Source: Sphaerolaimus hirsutus
Taxonomy: Eukaryota > Nematoda > Chromadorea > Monhysterida > Sphaerolaimidae
Direction of reading: 5' to 3'
Assembly: GCA_964036195.1 (NCBI GenBank)
Contig: OZ038451.1
Span: forward strand, 9,118,529 to 9,182,528
DNA: 64,000 nucleotides
The notes below the pieces were generated by a model, which was not told the DNA's origin, did no database searches, and saw nothing but the letters and a program-made list of their open reading frames with translations. Below, in pieces: positions 1 to 9,978 of this stretch. The first letter of the stretch is position 1; every line of letters starts with the position of its first letter. Both the position numbers and the translations under genes were made by a program.

Positions 1-116
1 AAAGTGCATGGAAAATCGCTTTAGAAAAGTGTCATTCCTGGCAAATTTTCATGTCCTGCCCGGGAACGGGGGGGGGGGGCGGCCGCCCCCACCCCGCCCG
101 CCCCCCTGCGTACGTC
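1..116. mobile_element. Truncated copy of poly-G/poly-C hAT-like element
   Basis: The stretch runs through a block of about 11 G, then C-rich sequence, and ends in a variant of the terminus CCTGGATACGTCCTTG (here GCGTACGTCCTTGG). It corresponds to the right half of the complete copy at 13140-13596. Its left part is outside the window, so no target duplication can be checked. Confidence 0.6.
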
Positions 117-528
117 CTTGGAGGGAGGGGTTATTTTAGACTTTATTTGGTCTGGATTAAGTCGTTTTGAAAGTGATCCCATAAGATATAAGTTGTTTGG
201 TAAATGAGTCAGGAATTGTTCGTTTTTATTAATAAAGTGTTTTTCAGATAATTGTTTTCGCGCAAGTTTTCATTTGATCATCATATAAGAGGTTCTTTAA
301 TAGTTTTTATGGGTATCCAGTGTAATATAGTCCCCGACGGGTATCTGGTATTACGCAATGGTTTTCAGAGGTATCACCTAGGTAGGGTTGGAAAACGTTG
401 GTACGTTTTTTTTTAGCTCGACGATTTTTAAAAAAAAACGTTTTTTTTAATAAATAACGTTTTTTTAAAAGCTCCCAGATGTAACCTTGTGTCAACATAT
501 ATAGGTATATCAGACAGTGGCAATACTC

Positions 529-1035
529 CAGGGGTATCTTGAATTTTGACCCTCCGAGTGGTTGGATAGATAGCAAATCGCTCCTCCGGAGGGATAGATA
601 GCTGAAAAAATTTTCTGGGGGGGGGGTTGTGGTGGTTCGATATATAGGCTTTTTCGGGGCATAGAAGGAAGAAAAGGGAGAAAAATCGCTAAAAGTAGGT
701 GTAAAATAGCTCAAAATGGGTATACAAGGGCATATAGTACTTAAAATAGCTGAAAATAGGCAGTTAGACGCATGAACCAGTGATTTTGAAGGTGGAAATC
801 TATATATAGGTATAAAAAATAGCGATTTTGAGCGAAAATTGGGGTATAGTTTCTGAAAAATCGTTCCAGATAGGTAGATAGCTGAGCGATTTGGGGGGGG
901 TTTAGGGGGTAGTAGCCCAAAATTTCGCCTCCGGGATAGATAGATAGCTGAGCGGCCTCCGGGATAGATAGATAGCTGGGCGGTTTGGGGGGGTAACCCC
1001 CCCCCCCCCCCCAACCCCCCCATTCGAGACCCCTG
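529..1035. mobile_element. hAT-like non-autonomous element, 507 bp, TSD caatactc
   Basis: The element begins CAGGGGTATC and ends GAGACCCCTG (imperfect terminal inverted repeats). It is flanked by an exact 8-bp duplication, caatactc, at 521-528 and 1036-1043. The interior carries repeated GATAGATAGCTGAG units and G runs. No transposase is encoded; the long open frames across it are by-products of its simple composition. An 8-bp duplication with CAGGGG ends is typical of the hAT superfamily (family knowledge). Relics of the same family lie near 49510, 53690, 55600 and 59667. It sits upstream of the first DAP3 exon seen here, probably inside an intron of that gene. Confidence 0.9.
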
Positions 1036-1639
1036 CAATACTCTGTAGTCTGTGATGTTATATATGACCATAGTATGTCTGTGGAGCCATGGGATAGCAT
1101 TGTAAGTGGTGATTTGTGTCAAAAATATCCATTTTTCGTCGACATATTGTTCGTATATCGCCTTATAGTCGAATGTTCGTGACTTCAGGTAAAGTTTGGC
1201 ACGGAATAGTGATCAAACAAGGTTATTAAACGAGGTTGTTACTTTGGGAGTGAATTTACACACTGGAGGTACATGGAAGCACATTACCTCAATATTATAT
1301 ACTACAGCAACATATGACAGCTTATTTACCCATGGTAGCATATATAAATGGATACTTTGATACTAAAAATGCCACAAAAGCAATGAAAACAACCACCAAT
1401 GTCAATTTGTGTGTGAAATTGCGCGCTTGCGCGCAAAAATTTAGCAAAATACCTAGTGCTTAGTACTAAAAATTTCGGTTGATGTTTTAAAAAAAAAAAA
1501 ACATTTCGGACGTCATGTTTTTAAAAACACCTAGGTATTGTTTATCGTCCAATAGGCACTAAATAACACCGAATGGGTACCCTGTATAACCCAATGGGTA
1601 TACTATAAGGTATCACCCACCAAACTGTATACATCTCAG
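1036..1639. other. Probable DAP3 intron sequence, repeat-derived
   Basis: I see no exon here. The segment 1355-1500 is homologous, in reverse orientation, to 60480-60640, so it is repeat-derived. It ends at the splice acceptor acatctcag of the first recognised DAP3 exon. Confidence 0.5.
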
Positions 1640-4591
1640 TGACCCGTTGGTCGCGCGCGGCCACCCTGGGCGCGCGCGCAGTCGAATTAGCTGCATCTAC
1701 ATACGCCCCCCGCCGCGTGGACATGCCCTTGGCAGCTGTCCAATGGCTCACTGAATTTGTGACAATCAATGAATTGGTTCTCGATGAACTCAGTGTTGGT
1801 GCTCATTTTGGTTGGATTTTGTGGGTTTTTGATGGGTGTAGGTTGGGAAAAAGGTGGAGAATTCGGTTCAGACTGGGTGTAGGGTGTCAAATTTCCGCTT
1901 TCCGCAGGCAATTTTTTTCCGTTTCCGTTCCGTTTTCCGGCAAGTGCAAAAAAATTCCGTTTCCGTTTTCCGGCAAGTGCAAAAATTTTTCCCTTTCCGT
2001 TTTTCCGCAGTCAAATTTCTTTCCGTTTTCAGCTTTCCGCAGGCAATTTTTTTTCGTTCCGTTTTCCGGCACGTGCAAATATTATTCCGTTTCCGTTTTC
2101 CGTAAAAAAAATTTGTTGACACCCTAGACTGGGGTTCAAAAGGGGTTGACTTTTCGGGATCTGGTTTTTTTATTTAGTTTTCGGGATCGAGATTGAGGTC
2201 ACGGAATCGGGACCGGGATTAGTTTTTTGAAATTTCGATATTGAAGTCACGGGATCGGGATTGATATTTGTGCAAAAATTGTGGTTCTAAGGCTTTTCAT
2301 AATTTTTCACAAAGGCCTAAAACAGACTTGGAAATCGCCGTCATCCCGCAGCAACTGCGCACCACCAAAGAGTACGTGTTCACGGCGCGCGAACGACTCG
2401 AGACCGGCGTGCCGCTGACACAACTCATCGAATATGTATGTTGGGAAGTGTTCTTTTTAGATGTGTTGGTGTATAGAGGCTGATTTCTTTGGCGCGACAC
2501 CTTTTTCGGGTTGAAATATTCAATCTTTTTGGAATGTGTGGGTAGGGTGGCACAATTTACCGTACCGCATTTTTGGTAATTTTACCGTACCGTGCCGTTT
2601 ACCGAACTTTACCGTTAAATTTACCGTACCGCGTGGGGTGTGTGTTTGTTAGCTGCAATATTTTCGACTAGATGGGGATTTCGACTGTCCGACAAAAAGT
2701 GTCTAGCCAATTAAACTCTGTAACACTAGTTATTCTTAATTTTTTCGCAACTATAGGGCCGGGGGCGGGCGAAATTTTCATCGGACGTCATGGGCGCCTT
2801 GCTGCGTGAACTGCGTTTCCACGCGTCAAATGGCAGGTTAATGGATTTTTGGTTTGGCACGCTTTGATTACCTTCGGTGTTTGAATTTTGCAAACTTGTG
2901 TTTGAATGGGCCCCCACACGCTAGTTGACATCGACACCAAATGTCAACTGGTGCCGATCCCGATTCAAAGCTTGCTGACGAGTAGACGAACGATGTTAAA
3001 CGCAACCTTTTAATAAGGATCGGCACCAGTTGACATTTGGTGTCGATGTCAACTAGCGTGTGTGGGGCCATTATTACGATTTGCATCCGCGCCACGAAAA
3101 ATTATGCAGACGGGTGACCAGGGGCTACTTCCAAACTCTGTAAAATGCCAATTGTCATGCAGTGTCAGAAGTCATGTAAAATGTTAAGCGACTGGTAGAA
3201 AATGGAAGATTAAAATTTTCAATGGCAAATTACATGACATTTGACACATTGCATTGCATTTTACATTTTACCAAGGTCTGGGAGTGGCACCAGGTGGCAA
3301 TTCCCATAGCGGTGTGGTAAGATGTAATGAAGGTTATAAGTCAAGTGGCAAGCAAACTTGAAAGTAATTGAAAACTTCAATGCCTGAGAAGTTTTATAAG
3401 ATTGGCTTTTCCCCATCACATTCTTTTTTGGCACTTGTCTACTGGCTGAGTTTTCCACAGGCCACTTTCAAATCTGAGTATGTGAGTTTGACTACATTCC
3501 TCACTAATAAAATACATCCTTAAAACTACAGCCGTTTTCCTCCCACAGTGTACAAGTGTTGGTGACAATAGACCACGCCTCCGCGCTGTGGGGCGTGTCC
3601 GCTTTCAGACGTGAAGATAGATCTCTGGTGCCCACTGCCAATGTTTCATTATGCCATCATTTGATCAAGATGATTACTGTTAATTGGGTCGGTTTTGGGT
3701 GGATTTTTTTAGGTGTTAGGAAGGTTTTTTTGAGAGAAAAAACATTTTTTTGTAGAAATAGTAGAAATTTTTAACATTTTAATAAATCGACACATTTATT
3801 CAGATGGGGTATGGTATTTGAAATTTCATTTTCAACTGTACCGTTTGTGGACAATTTATTTACATAAAAAAACAATTTACAGACAAACGGCGCCGTGATA
3901 ATGGTAGTCGACCAGAAAGATCTATTCCACGAGCAGCAAAAATTGGACCCCGATATTTTGCACGAACGCGTGCAACCAGGCGATGGCAGGCGGCAATTAA
4001 ATGAAATTGGGTTTGATCCCCCGGCGCTAATTGGACTGGAAGGCATGGAAATGATCGACCCTTTTGTGCCATTTGAGTTGACGAACTTCACTTGGCACGA
4101 GGCCAATAATTACATTGATTTTCTGGCCAGTCGGCGCTACATTACTGATTCCACTGGTTTGTTTGTTTTTGTGTTTTACATTTGGCATTCACTTTTTACA
4201 GCGATAAAAAAAATCATGAGAAACATTTTTTACTGGTGGCACCCTGTAAAACATCAGACAAGTTATCTAATTATTGTGTAAAATGTGCAATGGCGGGTAA
4301 GAAGAAGAATGAAAAATTCGTGGCACTGGACGTTTTACTTGACTTTTGCTAAATTTGTGTAACATTTTGCATTCAAGGTAAAATTCAGCAAATTCAGAAT
4401 TTTGCATGAATTTTTACAGTGTGTGAATTCAGTCAAAGAATAATTAAACTATGTTTTATCATCACTCAAAAATTGCCACCACCAAAATGTGTCAAAATCT
4501 CGCAGCGCTGTCCCAGCGAGGGAGGGCGGAGCTTATCTCTCTTTCAGCTGGCAACCCGGCGCTGTTGGACGAGCTATGCGCCACCACGTGA
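1640..4591 (+). CDS. DAP3: DAP3, mitochondrial small-subunit ribosomal protein mS29, C-terminal part (partial gene)
   Basis: Six exons join in phase: 1640-1792, 2326-2435, 2757-2836, 3549-3678, 3883-4156 and 4506-4591, ending in TGA. Together they give about 276 residues. All junctions are GT-AG; the 2326 acceptor was chosen because it alone keeps the frame. DAP3/mS29 is a GTP-binding subunit of the mitochondrial small ribosomal subunit that is also linked to apoptosis (family knowledge). Matches recalled from animal DAP3 include the Walker-B-like VLVTIDHASALWG, KMITTNGAVIM, LIGLEGMEMIDPFVPFELTN (family: LLGKEGFDALDPFIPI), and the C-terminal ELISLSAGNPALLDEL (family: ELLFLSNANPSLLERH). The exons carrying the N terminus and the P-loop must lie upstream of this window. 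The introns hold several transposable elements. The reading is strong because five independent splice joins preserve both phase and alignment. Confidence 0.93.
1880..2126. mobile_element. hAT-like element with CGGAAAA motif arrays, in DAP3 intron
   Basis: Termini are TAGGGTGTCAAAT and TTGACACCCTA. The flanks gactgggt (1871-1878) and gactgggg (2127-2134) match at 7 of 8 bases. The interior consists of repeated TTCCGTTTTCCGGCA-like units, the reverse complement of CGGAAAACGGAA. It is the same family as 51826-52251, which has an exact duplication. Confidence 0.8.
2540..2640. repeat. TACCGTACC-rich simple repeat
   Basis: ACCGTACCG-type units recur several times within about 100 bp in a DAP3 intron. 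A similar motif cluster (TTACGGTA / ACCGGTA) lies at 15560-15785. Boundaries and target duplication are not clear. Confidence 0.45.
2907..3069. repeat. Foldback element with ACACGCTAGTTGACA ends
   Basis: The left arm, starting ggcccccacacgctag, is repeated inverted at the right end (ctagcgtgtgtggggcc). The arms are about 60 bp and both contain ACACCAAATGTCAACTGG or its complement. It lies in the DAP3 intron 2837-3548. Relatives are at 12824-13110, 24015-24110 and 32700-32875. Confidence 0.7.
3120..3290. repeat. CAGACCCTGTAAAATG-type foldback, diverged
   Basis: A decayed copy of a family with ends resembling CCCAGACCCTGTAAAATG and an interior of repeated TGTCAAA/TCATG motifs. Better copies are at 30532-30725 and 32141-32333. 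It lies in the DAP3 intron. Confidence 0.5.
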
Positions 4592-4757
4592 TACGCTTTT
4601 TTTGACCAGGCAGGCACTTTGAAGAATGGAGAGAAAAATTGAAAATGTTTTTTTTTGGCTTTCCGAACTTTTGAGATATTATCCGGATGTGAGAGTTGCT
4701 CGAGTAATAGTCAATTGTGAAAGATGGAAATCCGGTGTTTTTATCAATTATTTTTCA

Positions 4758-4763
4758 AATAAA
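4758..4763 (+). promoter_or_regulatory. DAP3 polyadenylation signal AATAAA
   Basis: AATAAA lies 167 bp past the DAP3 stop codon, with T-rich sequence just downstream. The gypsy element begins 40 bp later. A second AATAAA at 11251-11256 lies just past the other end of the element, so before insertion the two signals stood about 50 bp apart. Confidence 0.6.
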
Positions 4764-4802
4764 TTATTGGAAATGCTTTTTTCGATCAAATCGCCTGCCT
4801 AC

Positions 4803-5096
4803 AAAAGAAGCTTGTCGCCGTGTAGACAAGTTCTTAATTGATTAATTAGTTGATTGTGTTCGAATAGGATGGGAGAGCCGGTCAGATATTTATATATTTA
4901 TTTAGCAAGTCGAAAATGTAGGAAATTCAACAAGCGAGAACCAGACTAACTACAAAATGTGTCTGGACGGGAAAACACGAATGCTACACAAAGAGAATTC
5001 AAATATGCCGGACGGCGCCAAAATATCGGGGCGCATTCCAGCATTCCGATGCAAGCGAACCGGGCCACAAGCGCGTGGGACCGGTGTGGTTCAACT
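4803..5096 (-). repeat. 3' LTR of the gypsy element
   Basis: 294 bp, matching 10951-11244 base for base as far as I can read. It is the downstream LTR because gag-pol reads toward it on the minus strand. Confidence 0.93.
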
Positions 5097-5193
5097 CCTC
5101 GGGGGGTTTAAGACTGTACGTCCCCGGACAGTAATAAAAACAATCACCTCATCACTGTAACAAGTGAAACAAAACAAGGCAACAATGACAGTA

Positions 5194-8100
5194 CTACAGC
5201 TCAACAGATACATTGTCATCATCCACAGTTTCTTCATTGTCAGGGACAAATCTGGGCTGTAGCATGTTTGTGGGCACGATTCTTGTTTTTCCATTGTTGA
5301 ATTGAATGTTGGCTGCCTTGCGAGAAGTGAATGCAGTGATGATGCCCTCACGTGAGTTTGGCAGATCAAGCTTGGCTTTGCGACCGCCCATTGCGATTGT
5401 GTCTCGAACGAAGACAGTGTCGCCAATTTGGAATTTTGTGTCGACTCGAGTGGCGTGCTTGTTGTCAGCAGTGCGCTGCTGTTCACACATAACTTGTGCA
5501 TTGATGCGCTTCCAGTAATCCATTAGCGGTGGATCACTTTCGAATTCCAGGCCCGTAGTGGCGCGTTTCGAACCAAAGTGAACCTCGAATGGAGTAGCGC
5601 CAGTAGCGGAATGCATAGTAGCATTATATGCAGTAACCGCCTCAGCCAAGATGGCGGTCCAAACGCGTTTGTCTGTAGCTCGCTTTTTCGCAATGATGTC
5701 TTGCAGGGTGCGAATGGCTCTCTCAGCCAAGCCATTTCCAGTTTTCGCATTTGGTGTTGTGGTGTGCAGAATTGTTTGGTGCTTTTCCAAAGCACTCTCG
5801 AATTCATGGCATTTGAAATGAGTGCCACTGTCAGTGACGATTTCCTCAGGAACACCATGTTTCTCAATGATGTCATTGTACAAACGCACAGCATTTTTCG
5901 CATCAGTAGCTGCGCAGGCTCGAGCTTCCATGTAACGCGACATGGCGTCAATGGCCACCAGGCAGTGTCGATTGCCTGGATGCGATGGCGGCATGAAAGT
6001 CGAGTAGTCCAGGTGCCAGCGCTTTCGAGGCTGGTCCGGAGGTGGGCGAGGCATGAGCGGCAAGGTCTCATACTTTGTGAGCCGCTGTTTGCACGTATTG
6101 CATCGATTGCAATAATTAACCACATCAGCCCAGAGTGTGGGCCAAGTTTCATGTGCGTAGAATGGCCTGAGTCGCTGATATGTTTTGCGGGCATTGGCAT
6201 GGGATGCCCAGCGACCTTCGTGATGCCAGCGGATCATATCCTGCCTTTCGTCAGCAGTGGTGAAAGTGATCGCTGCAATTTTAGTGCTGCCAGCCATGTG
6301 TTTTGCAGTTGATGGCGTTGGCAGGTTGGAAACCATTTTTCCAAGTCGAATGTGGCACACCGTGTCAAGCGTGCCTTCAGGTTGATCGAGAACTGCATCA
6401 CAGTCCTCATCGTCGCCAGGTGTGCGCACGGGCACTGAACCAGCAGGGGCACGAGACAGGGCATCGGCAACTTGATTTTTGACACCCGGTTTGTACCGGA
6501 CAGTGATGTCGAATTGCTGGATCATGAGGCACCATCGGTAGAGCCTCGGCGAAGGATTGTTCTTGCGGAACAAATGTGTCAGTGGCAAGTGATCGGTGTA
6601 GATAGTGATTTTTTCACCAGTGATGTAGGGACGAAATAGTTCCAGGGCAAATATCACAGCCCGGGCTTCGAGCTCAGTAGCCGAGTACTTCCGTTCCATT
6701 GGAGAAGTCGCTCGACTGGCGAAGGCAATGGGTCGCAATTGCCCATCGTCACCAGGTTGTTCCAGCATGGCCCCGAGGCCATCGGCGCTGGCGTCGCTTG
6801 TGATCACGTAGCCGTTGCCTGGCTTTGGCATAGCCAGACTGCAGGGGTTGCCCATTTCAGCACAAATCGAATGAAACAATGCAATTAGTTTTCCATTCCA
6901 TTCGAGTTTAGAACCATTCGTTGGCGCTCGATTGAACATGGCCCGCAGCGGAGCCATTCGTTGTGACAAATTGATGTGGAAGCGCCGCATGTAATTTGCG
7001 AAACCCATGAATGCGGCAGCTTCCCGTTTTGTTTGAGGTAGCGGGTAATCTCGGATTGTAGCCGCCTTGTTTGGATCCACACTGATGCCATCAGGTGTGA
7101 TCACGTGGCCCAGGTATGCGATCTGGGACTTCAGGAAGTGGCATTTTTTCGGATTGAGCCGCAGGCCAGCGTCCATTAGCGTGGAGATGACTGCAGTCAA
7201 ATGTGCCAAATGATCATCAAACGTTTCCGACGCAATAATGATGTCATCCAAATATGCTCGGCAATATTTGGTGTGATCCCGGAGGATGTCGTTCATAGCC
7301 CGCTGGAATGTTGCAGGGGCTGAATGCAGGCCGAATGGTAGTCGCTTCCATTCGTATAACTGGTCCAAGGCAGTGAACGCAGTTTTGTGTTGGTCTTCCT
7401 CCCGGATGCGGATGTTGTAGTATCCACACTTGATATCCAGCGAGGAGAAAAACTTCATGCCGTGCCATAAATCAAGCATGTCGTCCATGCGTGGCAGCGG
7501 GTAGCTGTCTCGCCGAGTCAATTTGTTTAGTCGGCGGAAATCGACACAGAACCGCCATGAGCCATCCTTCTTGCGGGCGAGTACGAATGCACTGCTGTAC
7601 TCGCTGTTTGACGGTGTAATGCAGCCTTGATTGAGTAGATCTTGTAGCATTTTGGCCACATCATCCCGTAATTTTAGCGGAATGCGTCGCGGTGGCTCAC
7701 GGAATGGCAGCGAATTGCCGGTGTCGATTGTGTGCTCCACTGCAGTGCAGCCAATCTCATCCACATTTTGACATGCACCAGTAGAGTATGTGGAGCTGAA
7801 TGCATGTTTCAATGCAAACAATTTGTCCACAATTTGGGCCCGTTGCATCGAGCCGCAGTCGCCAATGTTGAGCATCGATGCCCAATCAGCTTTGGTAATC
7901 TCCGTGACTTTGGAGACGATGTGGATGCCCTCGGCCATGAGTGGCACGTGAGCCATGCGGGTTGGCTCGCCATCGGTGTTTGTGAACACGACCAGCATCG
8001 CTGTGTCATCGTCCTCTAGTTTGCATGCTTGCACGAGCTTGTCGTGTGTGTCGGTTCCAATTCGGACTTCGTCAGCCACTGGCATGAGTGGAGTGCCATC

Positions 8101-9978
8101 AGCACCCAGAATCTGGACACCGAGTTTCAGCATTATGTCCTGGCCCAGCAGAACATCATGGTCGATGTCATCGGACACCTGCCAGGTGTGGCGCGTTTTA
8201 CCACCCGAGAAAGTGGTGTCGATGTCCACACAGCCCTGATTGTGAAGTGCAGTGTGGTTCACTGCAGTCATGCAGTGTTTGGTTGGCTGCAGCGTGAGGC
8301 CAAGTTTGTCAGCCACTCGCCGGCGAATTATTGACACGTCGGCGCCATTATCGACCAAGTGATTAGTGAATGCAATGCCATTTAACTGTGGCACCGGTAC
8401 ACTAGGAGCCAATTTCGTAGGAGGCTCCAGTTTGGGCACGACCAAGTTGGCCCTTTTCATTTCGACCCTTCGCACAGTGTCGTCGGTTTCCCTGTCACAT
8501 TCAATGTGCTGGATACGACCAGTCGAATTGGTGTTCTGCTGATTCGCACCAGCAGACATTTGTTTCAGAGCCCAGCATTCGCTGGTGTTGTGCGTTGGCG
8601 ATTTGTGTTGTTCGCACCACTTGCCGGATCGATTGTTGTTACTGGCAGGCGTGCCAGACTTCGGAGGGAAGCGCGGAGCTCCCGGACCAGTTGGTTTCTG
8701 TGAACTGGTTCGATTTTTAGCCTTGCAGTCAGCTGTATTGTGGCCATTCGACTTGTGATAAGTGCAGTATGGCTTCTTGCCACCTTTCGAAGCAGTAGAA
8801 TTATTGCCCGAATTCTGCTTCGGCGTAGATGATTCATTTCGATCAGAATGGGACACCTTGTCCCGTTTGTCTGCGAATTCAAGTCGCTCAGCATTATCTA
8901 CCAATTTGGAGAAAGGCATGATGTCGAATGTCGGCAGAGTGTACAGTGCCTTTCGTAGGGCTGTGTCGCGGATTCCTGTCATGAAGTAGTGCTTCAGTTG
9001 CACTGTGAGTGGCTCATCAGCCACAGCAGGAAGCGCCTGCTGCACCAAATTTTCAATGAACAGGCTGTAGTCACGGACCAATTCTTTCGGCCCTTGGCGT
9101 GCGTTGCAGAGCTTGCTCATTGCGCTCTGGGCAGCGAATCGATCCCCGTACTGCGATTCCAGGAATGTGCAGACTTGTGTGAAAGTGCTGCGCGCGGCTG
9201 GCTGTAGCCGCTCGAATTGGCGTAGTGCCCGTCCAGTTAGGCACTTGCGAATGTGTAGGACCGCAATATTGTCGGGGGTGCCCAACATGTTGATGCGGAC
9301 TGTTAGCTCCTCGAGCCATAATTTGAATTTGATGGCGTCGTCACCATCAAATGTGTCATAATTCTGCTGCAGTAGCGGAGCCCAAATTCGTTGTTGGGCT
9401 GGTGTGTAGCCAGTCATGTTGACCAGTGGCGCAGGCGAATTGCCCAAAGGCGAGTTGTGCGAGCCAGAATGATTGCCCCCGGGTACAGCACCGACAGGGG
9501 GACTGGAGCTTTGTCCAGTCAGGACCGTGGCAGTTGACGAGTTGACCATCGGTTGGCCCGTTGCCTGCGAACTCGCCATGAATTGCTGCATTTGCTGCAT
9601 CATTTGCAACATGGCTTGTTGCTGTTGCGCACTTTGTGTCATCAAATTGTTGACAACGTGTGTCAACTGGTTGACACTGGCGGCCATGTGCACACTGTCG
9701 TTAGATGTCGAAGCAGCATTGGCAACTGGAATTTCGATTCCAGGCACGTCGAAACCAGTGATGTTGTGATCGGTGCGCAGCTTTGTCACCGTATTGCGCA
9801 AAATGTTGCCAAAATTGACAAAGGACATTTTGCCCCATTTGTCATCGGTAGGCCAGTCGTCGATGACTGCGCCATGTGCGCCGGCCAAAGCGTCCTTGAT
9901 GACCAGCAGTTTCGCGCGATCCTTCGCTTCCGCAAAGTCGGTGATGCACTGGAGCAATTGCTCCGAAGTGACAGCCAT
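5194..9978 (-). CDS. Gag-Pol polyprotein of the gypsy element
   Basis: A single 1594-residue frame. Order: gag with a Gln/Met-rich helix-like stretch near residues 113-133; two zinc knuckles of C-x2-H-x4-H-x4-C form near 405 and 453; aspartic protease near 540; reverse transcriptase with YLDD near 907; RNase H with SDASADG near 1059; integrase with its HHCC finger from about 1251 and a D,D-35-E catalytic core (D near 1322, D near 1381 in TDSG, E near 1417 in GLAERA). Gag packages RNA; protease, reverse transcriptase/RNase H and integrase perform processing, cDNA synthesis and insertion (family knowledge). Two details are unusual: the protease motif reads DNGAD where DTG or DSG is expected, and gag and pol are in one frame with no shift. 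No stop or frameshift was seen. Confidence 0.95.
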   Translation of the reverse strand: MAVTSEQLLQCITDFAEAKDRAKLLVIKDALAGAHGAVIDDWPTDDKWGKMSFVNFGNILRNTVTKLRTDHNITGFDVPGIEIPVANAASTSNDSVHMAASVNQLTHVVNNLMTQSAQQQQAMLQMMQQMQQFMASSQATGQPMVNSSTATVLTGQSSSPPVGAVPGGNHSGSHNSPLGNSPAPLVNMTGYTPAQQRIWAPLLQQNYDTFDGDDAIKFKLWLEELTVRINMLGTPDNIAVLHIRKCLTGRALRQFERLQPAARSTFTQVCTFLESQYGDRFAAQSAMSKLCNARQGPKELVRDYSLFIENLVQQALPAVADEPLTVQLKHYFMTGIRDTALRKALYTLPTFDIMPFSKLVDNAERLEFADKRDKVSHSDRNESSTPKQNSGNNSTASKGGKKPYCTYHKSNGHNTADCKAKNRTSSQKPTGPGAPRFPPKSGTPASNNNRSGKWCEQHKSPTHNTSECWALKQMSAGANQQNTNSTGRIQHIECDRETDDTVRRVEMKRANLVVPKLEPPTKLAPSVPVPQLNGIAFTNHLVDNGADVSIIRRRVADKLGLTLQPTKHCMTAVNHTALHNQGCVDIDTTFSGGKTRHTWQVSDDIDHDVLLGQDIMLKLGVQILGADGTPLMPVADEVRIGTDTHDKLVQACKLEDDDTAMLVVFTNTDGEPTRMAHVPLMAEGIHIVSKVTEITKADWASMLNIGDCGSMQRAQIVDKLFALKHAFSSTYSTGACQNVDEIGCTAVEHTIDTGNSLPFREPPRRIPLKLRDDVAKMLQDLLNQGCITPSNSEYSSAFVLARKKDGSWRFCVDFRRLNKLTRRDSYPLPRMDDMLDLWHGMKFFSSLDIKCGYYNIRIREEDQHKTAFTALDQLYEWKRLPFGLHSAPATFQRAMNDILRDHTKYCRAYLDDIIIASETFDDHLAHLTAVISTLMDAGLRLNPKKCHFLKSQIAYLGHVITPDGISVDPNKAATIRDYPLPQTKREAAAFMGFANYMRRFHINLSQRMAPLRAMFNRAPTNGSKLEWNGKLIALFHSICAEMGNPCSLAMPKPGNGYVITSDASADGLGAMLEQPGDDGQLRPIAFASRATSPMERKYSATELEARAVIFALELFRPYITGEKITIYTDHLPLTHLFRKNNPSPRLYRWCLMIQQFDITVRYKPGVKNQVADALSRAPAGSVPVRTPGDDEDCDAVLDQPEGTLDTVCHIRLGKMVSNLPTPSTAKHMAGSTKIAAITFTTADERQDMIRWHHEGRWASHANARKTYQRLRPFYAHETWPTLWADVVNYCNRCNTCKQRLTKYETLPLMPRPPPDQPRKRWHLDYSTFMPPSHPGNRHCLVAIDAMSRYMEARACAATDAKNAVRLYNDIIEKHGVPEEIVTDSGTHFKCHEFESALEKHQTILHTTTPNAKTGNGLAERAIRTLQDIIAKKRATDKRVWTAILAEAVTAYNATMHSATGATPFEVHFGSKRATTGLEFESDPPLMDYWKRINAQVMCEQQRTADNKHATRVDTKFQIGDTVFVRDTIAMGGRKAKLDLPNSREGIITAFTSRKAANIQFNNGKTRIVPTNMLQPRFVPDNEETVDDDNVSVEL

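Noticed and set aside
307-1122. 271-codon minus-strand open frame
   Set aside because: It spans the 529-1035 transposon exactly and encodes simple repeats; G/C runs lacking stop codons explain its length.
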